Notes under the pieces: model-generated
What the model saw: only the letters and a program-made list of their open reading frames with translations
Databases searched by the model: none
What the model was told of the DNA's origin: nothing
Source of the DNA: Sphingorhabdus lacus
GTDB taxonomy: Bacteria > Pseudomonadota > Alphaproteobacteria > Sphingomonadales > Sphingomonadaceae
DNA: 64,000 bases
Assembly: GCF_009768975.1 (NCBI RefSeq)
Contig: NZ_CP035733.1
Coordinates: 2,294,001-2,358,000 of the forward strand
Reading direction: 5' to 3'
Made by a program: the position numbers and the translations under genes
Shown: positions 56,528-64,000 of the stretch, one piece after another
How positions within the stretch are numbered: position 1 is the first letter of the stretch
How the letters are laid out: every line of letters starts with the position of its first letter

Positions 56528-57337
56528 GTGCCGCGCCGGCTTCTTGGATTGACTATGCTTCTGCTTCCCCTTTTCCTTCTGCAAACCGCCACACCTGCGT
56601 CGGCCCAACCGCTTCCGACGCTGGACGAGGTGCAATTTAGCGAATGTCTCAAACAGGCGGTGACCGATGCGCCTTCCGCCGTGACACAGGCGAGCGACTG
56701 GGCACAAAAGGGGGGCGGCTATCTGGCGCGTGCGTGCCATGGTTATGCTCTGGCGACGGATTTCAAATTTGATCTGGCGGTCCCGCTTCTGACCGAGGCG
56801 GCCCGTGGCGCCGAAGCCAGACAAGACGACCGCGCCGCCCGCTTCTGGGCGCAGGCCGGCAATGCGGCGATTGCCGTGGGCGAACTGGATGTCGCGCTGG
56901 ACTCGTTGAGCAGGGCTTTGGCAGCGACGACGCTGACCCCGGGCGAAAGAGCAGATACCGAAATTGACCGGGCCCGCGCGCTTGTCGGGTTAAACCGGAA
57001 TGGAGAGGCGGAAGCAGCGCTGACGACGGCGCGGGGTCTGGCACCTGAAAATGCTGCCGCATGGCTCCTTTCGGCAACCCTGGCGCGGCGGGAAAACAAG
57101 CTGCCCGATGCTTTGCGGTTTATCCAGACTGCCGCCGCACTCGGCCCGCGTGATCCGGCGGTCGCGCTGGAGGCGGGCAATATTGCGATCGCCGCGGGCG
57201 ACGACGCCAGTGCCCGAAAGCAATGGGAGCAAGTTCTGGCCATCGCGCCCAACAGCCGGCAAGCCACAAGTGCGAAGGCCCAGTTGGCGGCGTTGGGGCC
57301 TTCCCCAACACCGCCTGTGGATGGTCAGTCGAGATAA
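56528..57337 (+). CDS. Exported TPR protein
   Basis: 269 residues from a GTG. Signal peptide (LTMLLLPLFLLQTATPASAQ), then a helical repeat body with TPR-type helices (AARFWAQAGNAAIAVGELDVALDSLSRALAAT, ADTEIDRARALVGLNRNGEAEAALTTARGLAPENAAAWLLSATLARRENKLPDALRFIQTAAALGPRDPAVALEAGNIAIAAGD). Two Cys in the N-terminal part. Probably a periplasmic scaffold. The stop overlaps the convergent SIMPL gene by 13 bases. Confidence 0.82.
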   Translation: MPRRLLGLTMLLLPLFLLQTATPASAQPLPTLDEVQFSECLKQAVTDAPSAVTQASDWAQKGGGYLARACHGYALATDFKFDLAVPLLTEAARGAEARQDDRAARFWAQAGNAAIAVGELDVALDSLSRALAATTLTPGERADTEIDRARALVGLNRNGEAEAALTTARGLAPENAAAWLLSATLARRENKLPDALRFIQTAAALGPRDPAVALEAGNIAIAAGDDASARKQWEQVLAIAPNSRQATSAKAQLAALGPSPTPPVDGQSR

Positions 57338-58083
57338 TATTCGACGGTCGTGACGACCCGGACCTTTTTGTAAGGCGAATCCGAAACGCCCCAGCCACCG
57401 GCGCTATCGCCATCGCGGGCGGTAACTTCGAAATAGCCCTGGGTTGCCGATTTGATGCTGCCGACGCCGGTGCCGCTGTCCTTTGCGAACTGCTCGGCTG
57501 ATTTGCGGGCATCTTTCGTGGCCTGGGCAATCATCTCCGGCTTGATCGCGTTCAGCTTTGTGAAGGTGTAGGCCATGCCCGATCCCTCCTCCAGCTCGAC
57601 GCCGCTTTTGACCAGATCAAACTGGCGCTTCACGGCAGCTTCGGCCTTTTTGATGTCGGTGGTACGCAGCGACAGGCGCTGCTTCACCGTATAGGTGGGA
57701 ATGCCGTTTTCATTATATTGCGAGACATTGGCGCCGGTTGGCTGCAGGGCATCGGCATCAAAACCGAGGCTGTTGAAAAAGCTGCGGATTGCCTTTGTGT
57801 CGCCGTCGACTTTGGCCTGCGCCGATTGCAAATCGCCCGCCTTTGCCGAATAGGCGATCGTCCATGTGGCAAGGTCCGCGGTCACATCGCGCTCCGCCAG
57901 CCCGCGGACGGTCACCGCGCGATCGGACTGTTTCATCCGCACCAGCCCGTCACCCATCAGATAGCCACCCGCCACAAGACCCGTCGCCAAAAGCGCGGTG
58001 CCTGCAAGCCATGCCTTACCCTGATTGGCGGTCAGTCTGCCCAGCCAGCCCGATCCTTCTTTATCGCCACCTTCATCACCCAT
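57325..58083 (-). CDS. SIMPL domain (DUF541) protein
   Basis: 252 residues. N-terminal helix at 20-43 (KAWLAGTALLATGLVAGGYLMGDG) is a signal anchor. The DUF541/SIMPL fold follows: DRAVTVRGLAERDVTADLATWTIAY, KVDGDTKAIRSFFNSLGF, LSLRTTDIKKAEAAVKR, and ATKDARKSAEQFAKDSG with RVVTTVEYYLD at the end. Periplasmic BP26/OMP28-like oligomers; precise role unknown. Start ATG fits. Its 3' end overlaps the convergent TPR gene by 13 bases. Confidence 0.87.
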   Translation of the reverse strand: MGDEGGDKEGSGWLGRLTANQGKAWLAGTALLATGLVAGGYLMGDGLVRMKQSDRAVTVRGLAERDVTADLATWTIAYSAKAGDLQSAQAKVDGDTKAIRSFFNSLGFDADALQPTGANVSQYNENGIPTYTVKQRLSLRTTDIKKAEAAVKRQFDLVKSGVELEEGSGMAYTFTKLNAIKPEMIAQATKDARKSAEQFAKDSGTGVGSIKSATQGYFEVTARDGDSAGGWGVSDSPYKKVRVVTTVEYYLD

Positions 58084-58230
58084 GATCTGATCCTAGAAAA
58101 TTTTGCCCCGCAGCCCTGTGCGCCCCTTGCGCCGGATGCTGTCAGGGTCCATTTGTTGCGTCGACCCACTGCACGGTCCGCTAATGCATCGGCGATGAAC
58201 CGTGCCTTAATAGAGATGAATGGAGTTATA

Positions 58231-58671
58231 ATGGCGACGAAATATCTGCACACGATGATCCGCGTCACCGACCCCGACGCGACCGTCGCCTTTTTTAAAC
58301 TGATCGGGCTGGAGGAAGTGCGGCGTTTCGACAGCGAGGCGGGGCGCTTCACGCTCATCTTTCTCGCCGCGCCCGGCCAGGACGGGATTGCGGAAGTCGA
58401 GCTGACCTACAACTGGCCGCCCGCCGATGGCAGCCCTGCGGAAGATTATAGCGGCGGCCGGAATTTCGGGCATCTGGCCTATCGGGTCGACGATATTTAC
58501 GCGACCTGCCAGCGGCTGATGGATGCAGGTGTCACCATCAACCGCCCGCCGCGCGATGGCCATATGGCCTTTGTCCGCACACCGGACGGCATCTCGATCG
58601 AACTTCTGCAGGAAGGCCATCTGGAGCCTGCGGAGCCTTGGGTCAGCATGCCCAATGTCGGGAGCTGGTAA
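58231..58671 (+). CDS. gloA: Lactoylglutathione lyase (glyoxalase I)
   Basis: 146 residues. KYLHTMIRVTDPDATVAFFKLIGLEEVRRFDSEAGRFTLIFLAAPG, VELTYNWPPADGSPAEDYSGGRNFGHLAYRVDDIYATC and MAFVRTPDGISIELLQEG are the two beta-alpha-beta-beta-beta modules with His/Glu metal ligands. Converts the methylglyoxal-glutathione adduct to lactoylglutathione. GGAG lies 7 bases upstream; the long upstream frame is antisense to the SIMPL gene. TAATG overlap with gloB gives a two-gene detoxification operon. Confidence 0.95.
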   Translation: MATKYLHTMIRVTDPDATVAFFKLIGLEEVRRFDSEAGRFTLIFLAAPGQDGIAEVELTYNWPPADGSPAEDYSGGRNFGHLAYRVDDIYATCQRLMDAGVTINRPPRDGHMAFVRTPDGISIELLQEGHLEPAEPWVSMPNVGSW

Positions 58672-59396
58672 TGGCGCTGGAGATTGTCCGCATTCCGGTC
58701 TTGTCCGATAATTATGTCTGGCTGGTCCACGAACCGGTGAGCGGGGAGACCATGGTGGTCGACCCTGCCGTTGCACCCCCCGTTCTGGAAAAGGCGGAAG
58801 AGCTCGGCTGGAAGATTTCGCAGATATGGAACACCCACTGGCATCCCGACCACACCGGCGGCAATGCCGAGATAAAGCAGGCCACCGGCTGCACGATCAC
58901 AGGCCCTGCCGCCGAAGCGGGGCGTATCCCTACATTGGATGTGCAGGTGAAGGGCGGCGATGCTGTGCGGCTGGGCGATGTGACCGCTGATGTCCTTGAT
59001 GTCCCGGCGCACACGGCAGGCCATATCGCCTTTCACTTCGCCGAAGATGGAGCCGCTTTTGTCGGCGACACATTGTTCGCAATGGGCTGCGGGCGTTTGT
59101 TCGAGGGCACGGCGGAGCAGATGTTTGGCAATATGCGCGCGCTCGAAGCGCTGGGCGACGACACCGCCATCTACTGCGCCCATGAATATACCTTGAGCAA
59201 TGGCCGCTTCGCCCTCACCGTCGAGCCGGAAAACACCGCTTTGGTGCAGCGCATGGCAGAGGTTGTCGCCTTGCGCGATCGGGGGGAACCGACAGTGCCG
59301 ACCACCATCGCTCTCGAAAAGGCGACCAATCCCTTTATGCGCGCCACATCCGTGGCCGAACTCGCCGCACGGCGCGCTGCGAAGGATGCCGCGTAA
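58671..59396 (+). CDS. gloB: Hydroxyacylglutathione hydrolase (glyoxalase II)
   Basis: 241 residues. Metallo-beta-lactamase fold with THWHPDHTGG binuclear metal motif, VPAHTAGHIAFH, FVGDTLFAMGCGRLFEGTAEQM, and CAHEYTLSNGRFALTVEPEN, all typical of GloB. Hydrolyses lactoylglutathione to lactate and glutathione, completing the step begun by gloA, with which it overlaps by one base. Confidence 0.95.
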   Translation: MALEIVRIPVLSDNYVWLVHEPVSGETMVVDPAVAPPVLEKAEELGWKISQIWNTHWHPDHTGGNAEIKQATGCTITGPAAEAGRIPTLDVQVKGGDAVRLGDVTADVLDVPAHTAGHIAFHFAEDGAAFVGDTLFAMGCGRLFEGTAEQMFGNMRALEALGDDTAIYCAHEYTLSNGRFALTVEPENTALVQRMAEVVALRDRGEPTVPTTIALEKATNPFMRATSVAELAARRAAKDAA

Positions 59397-59423
59397 GTTG
59401 GGGGCACTTGCGCGTTACCAGGC

Positions 59424-62400
59424 CTAATGAAAATCGCGCGATCTCGGCAGGATGCGGACGTCGCGCGGGTGGCCATGACGGGGGGCGACAGGACGGGCAA
59501 ATTCGTCCGATCGGCTGAGCGGAACATTGGGATCATGGTCTTCGGATAGCCGGTCCAGCTCATGCGTCCGGTCGGTAATCGTCGTCGCCATCAGGTGGAC
59601 AACACCCTCTTTGCTGCGCTGCACTTCCCCTTCGATCACCATCAGGCGCGCGCCCATGACAGCGCGCCTTTGCCGCTCGAACAGGCGTGCCCATAAAAGG
59701 GCGTTGATGACGCCCGACTCATCCTCGATGGTGATGAAAATGGCATTGCCCTTCCCCGGGCGCTGCCGTGTCAGCACGACCCCGGCAGTCTTCACCCGAG
59801 AACCATGCCGCGCCTTGTCGGTCTCGGCACAGCTCAATATCCCCTCGCGCGCAAATACCGAACGCAGAAACTGCATCGGATGCCCTTTCAGCGACAGCCG
59901 CGTCATCTGGTAATCCGCAGCCACATGCTCGCACATCGGCATGACGGGTAGGCGGGCGTCCATCTCTTCGGCCAGTTCGCGCGCATCCGCTGCGGCAAAA
60001 AGGGGAAGCTGGTCCGACGGCGTCCGCCGCGCCTCCCATCCGGCGGCGCGGCGGTCGAGGCCCAAGGACCGCAGCGCATCGGCATCGGCCAAAAGATGCA
60101 GGCCGCGCGACGGCAAGGACGCCTTGTGCGCGAGGTCCTCCATGGAGGCAAAGGGCCGTGCGGCAACAACTGCCCTGGCCCAATCCTGCCGGAAATGATC
60201 GATCTGCCGGAATCCCAGCCGCAAGGCCCCATCTTCGATGCTGTTGTCCCACTGGCTGAAGTTAATGTCGATCGGCCGGACCTCGACCCCGTGCGCCCGC
60301 GCATCCTGCACCAATTGCGCGGGCGCGTAGAAACCCATGGGCTGGGAATTGAGCAGGGCAGCGGTGAAAATGGCGGGGTGGTGGCATTTCAGCCAGGACG
60401 ACACATAGACCAGATGGGCAAAGGCCTGCGCATGGCTTTCCGGAAAGCCATAGCTGCCAAAGCCTTCAATCTGCTTGTAGCACCGCTCGGCAAAATCACG
60501 CTCATAACCACGGCGCACCATGCCCTCGATCATCTTGTCGCGATAGGCGGGCATTGTCCCCACATTGCGGAACGTCGCCATCGCGCGGCGCAATCCATTG
60601 GCCTCATCCGGGGTGAAGGCCGCCGCAACCATGGCAAGCTTCATGGCCTGTTCCTGAAACAGCGGCACGCCACAGGTGCGGTGAAGAATGTCGTACAGTT
60701 CCCGCGGGTCATGCGGCGGGGCGGGTGCAGGGAAATCGACGGGCTCTTCCTTGTTGCGGCGGCGCAGATAGGGGTGGACCATATCCCCCTCGATAGGCCC
60801 GGGGCGGACAATCGCGACCTGGATGACCAGATCGTAAAACTCCTTGGGCTTCAGCCGGGGAAGCATGTTGATCTGCGCGCGGCTTTCCACCTGAAAGGTG
60901 CCGATGCTATCGCCCTTTTGCAGCATCTGGTAAACTGCCGGATCCTCTGCCGGTATGCTGTCCAGACGATAATCGCCCAATCCGTTTTCCCGGATGAGGT
61001 CGAGGCTTTTGCGGATACAGGTCAGCATCCCCAGCGCCAATATATCGACCTTTAACAGGTTGAGCGCGGCAATATCGTCCTTGTCCCACTCGATGAAAGT
61101 GCGATCTTCCATGGCGCCATTATGGATGGGAACGGTTTCATCCAGACGGTTTTCGGTGAGCACAAAACCGCCGACATGCTGCGATAGATGGCGCGGGAAA
61201 TCGAGCAACTGGCCGACCAGCGCATGCAGTTGGGCAATCTGCGGATTGGCCGGATCAAAGCCTGCCTCCATCAGCCGCTCTTCGGGCAACTCCCGCCCGA
61301 AACTGCCCCAGATCGTTCCCGCCAGCCGCGCCGTCACATCCTCGGTCAGCCCCAGCGCCTTGCCAACCTCGCGCACCGCGCTGCGCGGACGATAATGGAT
61401 CACGGTGGCGGCGATGGCGGCACGGTGGCGTTTGTACCGCTGGTAGATATATTGCATGACCTCCTCGCGGCGCTCATGTTCGAAATCCACATCGATGTCG
61501 GGCGGCTCGTCCCGCTCTTCCGACAAAAAGCGCGAGAAGAGCAGATTGTTGGCGACAGGATCGACCGAGGTAATCCCCAGCAGATAGCAGATCACCGAAT
61601 TGGCGGCAGAGCCTCTTCCCTGACACAAGATGGGCGGTTCTTTCGTGCGGGCAAATCGGACGATGTCGTGCACGGTCAGGAAATAAGGTGCATAATTCTT
61701 CTGCCGGACAAGCTGGAATTCCTCCTTCAGTATCTTCGCCAATTTGGGCGGCAACCCATCGGGATGGCGACGCTGCGCCTCGGTCATGACCAAATGTTCC
61801 AGCCAGCCTTGTGCATCCCAGCCTTCCGGCACGGGCTCATGCGGATATTCGTAACCCAGCTGCGCCAGATCAAAAGAGATCTGCCGCAACAGGCGGGACG
61901 TTTCGGCAATGGCATCAGGACAATGTGCGAAAAGATCGGCCATCTGCCCGGGTGATTTGAGATACCGCTCCGCATTGCTGTCCAGTCGGGCACCAGCCTG
62001 TGCCACAGGGACGCCGAGGGATATTGCCGTCAGGACATCGTGCAAGGGCCGGTTCCGGCACTCTGCATAGAGGGCGTCGTTCGTGGCGAGCAGCGGAACG
62101 CCCAAATGCTGGGCCAAAAGGCGGGATTGTTCGAACCGGCGCCTGTCGCTGCCCTGAAGATGCATGGACACCCCCAACCAGACGCGGTCGGGCGCGCATT
62201 TTTTCAGACGCAGCAGAATATTCTCGATCCCCTGCGGCGTTGGCTCCACCAGGCGCAACCCCTCGCTGCCGTCATGATGATCATAGGGGACAGGCCTGCC
62301 CTGCGGCGTATTTTCCTGCGCCGTGGACACAGGCAAAAGGATGAAGAGTATATCCTGCGCGTGCGCCGCCAGATCGTCGAAATAAAGGATGCAGCCCCCC

Positions 62401-62732
62401 TTTTTCGACCGCATATTCCCGGTTGTCAAAAGCCGGGTCAGCCGTCCCCACCCCAGACGGGTGCGGGGATAGGCGACAATATCCGGCGTCCCGTCGGCAA
62501 AGACCAGCCGCGCGCCGGTTACAAGCCGGAAACCTTGGGGCAATAGGGATTGGGCGCGGGCGGCTTTGACCGCACTCCACGCCCGCACAACACCTGCCAC
62601 ACTGTTACGGTCGGCTATGCCAAGTGCCTTCATACCAAGTGCGGCCGCCTGCACCACCATCTCCGCCGGAGAGGATGCGCCGCGCAAAAAGGAATAATGG
62701 GTTGCAGCAACCAGTTCGGCGTAGGCAATCAT
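59424..62732 (-). CDS. dnaE2: Error-prone DNA polymerase DnaE2 (ImuC)
   Basis: About 1102 residues, C-family polymerase. PHP domain at the N-terminus (YAELVAATHYSFLRGASSPAEMV), palm with PPDIDVDFEHERREEVMQYIY and the second active-site region, finger regions PRLKPKEFYDLVIQVAIVRPGPIEGDMVHPYLRRR, and a C-terminal OB-fold (GVVLTRQRPGKGNAIFITIEDESG). Shorter than the replicative DnaE1 and lacking its tail, as in DnaE2. Performs SOS translesion synthesis with ImuA and ImuB. Start ATG overlaps imuB stop by 4 bases. Confidence 0.96.
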   Translation of the reverse strand: MIAYAELVAATHYSFLRGASSPAEMVVQAAALGMKALGIADRNSVAGVVRAWSAVKAARAQSLLPQGFRLVTGARLVFADGTPDIVAYPRTRLGWGRLTRLLTTGNMRSKKGGCILYFDDLAAHAQDILFILLPVSTAQENTPQGRPVPYDHHDGSEGLRLVEPTPQGIENILLRLKKCAPDRVWLGVSMHLQGSDRRRFEQSRLLAQHLGVPLLATNDALYAECRNRPLHDVLTAISLGVPVAQAGARLDSNAERYLKSPGQMADLFAHCPDAIAETSRLLRQISFDLAQLGYEYPHEPVPEGWDAQGWLEHLVMTEAQRRHPDGLPPKLAKILKEEFQLVRQKNYAPYFLTVHDIVRFARTKEPPILCQGRGSAANSVICYLLGITSVDPVANNLLFSRFLSEERDEPPDIDVDFEHERREEVMQYIYQRYKRHRAAIAATVIHYRPRSAVREVGKALGLTEDVTARLAGTIWGSFGRELPEERLMEAGFDPANPQIAQLHALVGQLLDFPRHLSQHVGGFVLTENRLDETVPIHNGAMEDRTFIEWDKDDIAALNLLKVDILALGMLTCIRKSLDLIRENGLGDYRLDSIPAEDPAVYQMLQKGDSIGTFQVESRAQINMLPRLKPKEFYDLVIQVAIVRPGPIEGDMVHPYLRRRNKEEPVDFPAPAPPHDPRELYDILHRTCGVPLFQEQAMKLAMVAAAFTPDEANGLRRAMATFRNVGTMPAYRDKMIEGMVRRGYERDFAERCYKQIEGFGSYGFPESHAQAFAHLVYVSSWLKCHHPAIFTAALLNSQPMGFYAPAQLVQDARAHGVEVRPIDINFSQWDNSIEDGALRLGFRQIDHFRQDWARAVVAARPFASMEDLAHKASLPSRGLHLLADADALRSLGLDRRAAGWEARRTPSDQLPLFAAADARELAEEMDARLPVMPMCEHVAADYQMTRLSLKGHPMQFLRSVFAREGILSCAETDKARHGSRVKTAGVVLTRQRPGKGNAIFITIEDESGVINALLWARLFERQRRAVMGARLMVIEGEVQRSKEGVVHLMATTITDRTHELDRLSEDHDPNVPLSRSDEFARPVAPRHGHPRDVRILPRSRDFH

Positions 62733-64000
62733 GCGAACAACCCGTGCAGATACCAACGCGGGTCACCCCCCTCCCCATAGAGCCCATGCCGGAACATCCA
62801 GAAACGCCGGCCTTCACTGTCCTCCACACGGTAATAGTCGCGGGTCAGTCCGCCCTTTCCCGGTTCATGCCCCGCAGGACGCCGCCACCATTCGGCCGCG
62901 ATCCGTTCAGGCCCCTCCACAGAATGGACCAGATGGACATGACGCCGCCACCGGAACTGGCGTGGCGGTCCATCGGGCAGCAGCGCCGTCACCTCCACAG
63001 GCTGCGGCGGGTCGAACAGACGGAAAGGCCGCATTTGCGGTTCCTGCATCTGGGATGTTGTCCGGAAAGCCGATGGCGGTCCGGCCTGCGCGGGACGCTC
63101 AAAGGTTGCACGTTCGGGAATATGGCTGTTGCCCATGTGAAAATGACGGATACGCTCCGGCCCCAGGCGTACGCTCAACCGGTCGATCAGCGCCGCCTTT
63201 TCCGCCTTTACATCCACCTTGGATTCAAGACCTGCCTGCACATGGGCCAAATATTCGCTGCGCGGAACAGCCATGTGGATCATGTCATAGCCAAATCCCG
63301 GGTCGAGCGGATCGGACAATGTATCAATCCGCTCCCCGAACAACCGGTCGAGCAAAGCCGCATCACGTGTCGGGGTGCCGGTATCCACGGCAAGCCGCGC
63401 GACATGACCGTCACTGCGGAACAGGGATATTTCAAACCGCCGGCCACCTTCGCCACGTTCCTGCAACAGGATCGCGCTTTGCTGTGCCAGATGGGTGATC
63501 CCCGCCATTACATCCTGCGTGCGCGCCACCGGCTCTGCAAAATTGAGCGCCACCTGGATAACCGGGGCGGCCCGGCGCGGCGTAATGCGGGGATCCTCTT
63601 CCTCCAACAGACGCGCAAGTGTGCGGCCATAATCCTTACCGAAGCGCGCGGCAAAGGCGGCACGTGGACGCGCGGCAAGGTCACCGACCGTTTTCAATCC
63701 GGCCCGCTGCAACGCGGCATGCACCTTTGCGTCGCAATCCAGCGCGTGCACCGGCAATGCGTTTATCGTCCGCACACCAAATCTGGCCTTGGCCCGCGCG
63801 CTGTCCGGTGTCGCACCCAAGGCGATACGCGCGGTCAGGCCATGACGCCGCAGCCGCATTTTCAAATCCCGGGCAAGGGCCGCTTCGGTGCCGCCAAATA
63901 TATGCGCGCAGCCGCTAATATCCAGAATCAGACCCTGTGGCGGATCCAAAGCACAACTGGGGGTGTAGCGCTCGCATCCGTCGGCAAGCCATTCGAGCAA
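62729..64000 (-). CDS. imuB: ImuB, Y-family-like mutasome protein (5' end missing)
   Basis: The frame runs off the right edge; 423 residues are visible. LILDISGCAHIFGGTEAALARDLKMRLRRHGLTARIALGATPDSARAKARFG matches the palm/little-finger part of ImuB, including the degenerate Y-family active site, and the C-terminal half (LFDPPQPVEVTALLPDGPPRQFRWRRHVHLVHSVEGPERIAAEWWRRPAGHEPGKGGLTRDYYRVEDSEGRRFW) is the ImuB-specific tail. It bridges the beta clamp, ImuA and DnaE2. imuA and the SOS promoter would lie beyond the window. Coupled to dnaE2. Confidence 0.94.
   Translation of the reverse strand: MLEWLADGCERYTPSCALDPPQGLILDISGCAHIFGGTEAALARDLKMRLRRHGLTARIALGATPDSARAKARFGVRTINALPVHALDCDAKVHAALQRAGLKTVGDLAARPRAAFAARFGKDYGRTLARLLEEEDPRITPRRAAPVIQVALNFAEPVARTQDVMAGITHLAQQSAILLQERGEGGRRFEISLFRSDGHVARLAVDTGTPTRDAALLDRLFGERIDTLSDPLDPGFGYDMIHMAVPRSEYLAHVQAGLESKVDVKAEKAALIDRLSVRLGPERIRHFHMGNSHIPERATFERPAQAGPPSAFRTTSQMQEPQMRPFRLFDPPQPVEVTALLPDGPPRQFRWRRHVHLVHSVEGPERIAAEWWRRPAGHEPGKGGLTRDYYRVEDSEGRRFWMFRHGLYGEGGDPRWYLHGLFA

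Noticed and set aside
60096-61955. Long forward frames (319 and 255 codons) opposite dnaE2
   Set aside because: Shadows of a strongly conserved polymerase; no ribosome sites or motifs.
1-64000. CRISPR arrays, insertion sequences, prophage or integron genes
   Set aside because: No regularly spaced repeats, transposase, integrase or phage structural genes were seen. The tRNA-Val is followed by an ordinary small gene and no duplicated tRNA end was noticed.

Overview
The window looks like chromosomal DNA of an alphaproteobacterium of the order Sphingomonadales (Sphingopyxis/Sphingorhabdus type). The basis is the gene content: large TonB-dependent receptors with the sphingomonad-style plug, a GapR/DUF2312 protein, the ImuB-DnaE2 mutasome, a YbgC-TolQRAB-Pal cluster, many exported peptidases, and short 4-base overlaps between co-directional genes. 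I ran no database search. Names rest on motifs, length and context. Several starts were moved inward from the longest reading frame when a Shine-Dalgarno sequence or a paralogue supported it.

Region 1 (1-9.3 kb) is accessory in character. It holds an exported protein cut by the left edge, a predicted nucleotide-sensor/membrane protein (SLOG-like plus SLATT-like helices), a cytochrome b561-YceI fusion, a 334-bp gap that looks like a free-standing small RNA gene, a periplasmic M3 dipeptidyl carboxypeptidase divergent from a winged-helix regulator, tRNA-Val(TAC) and a TlpA-like lipoprotein.

Region 2 (9.3-28.5 kb) is mainly housekeeping: argH-lptM-lysA, a siroheme-synthase-like dehydrogenase, proC, an exported amidase, two hotdog thioesterases, YbjN, UbiK, TspO, a fused M16 peptidase, a penicillin-acylase relative, an exported leucyl aminopeptidase, clpB and a tandem pair of small Cys-containing exported proteins. 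With the M3 enzyme this gives four exported peptidases or amidohydrolases of peptide bonds plus an exported amidase, suggesting a peptide-scavenging lifestyle.

Region 3 (28.5-39.4 kb) is the most distinctive block: an Asp/Asn beta-hydroxylase-like protein with TPRs, two different sulfotransferase-like proteins and two tandem paralogous TonB-dependent receptors. The duplication includes the leader and the terminator. One receptor carries a perfect EF-hand-type loop that the other lacks.

Region 4 (39.4-64 kb) appears more GC-rich: cyclophilin, queA, pyk, DUF1244, gapR, ybjQ, yebC-ruvC, ruvA-ruvB, ybgC-tolQRAB-pal, DUF898, an M48 peptidase, an alpha/beta hydrolase, gloA-gloB, dnaE2 and the 3' part of imuB, cut by the right edge. 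Three AT-richer patches interrupt this block: an orphan membrane protein at 43.6 kb, an orphan lipoprotein at 48.3 kb, and the distal part of tolA with the beginning of tolB at 50.9-51.4 kb. No CRISPR array, insertion sequence, integrase or rRNA was seen.
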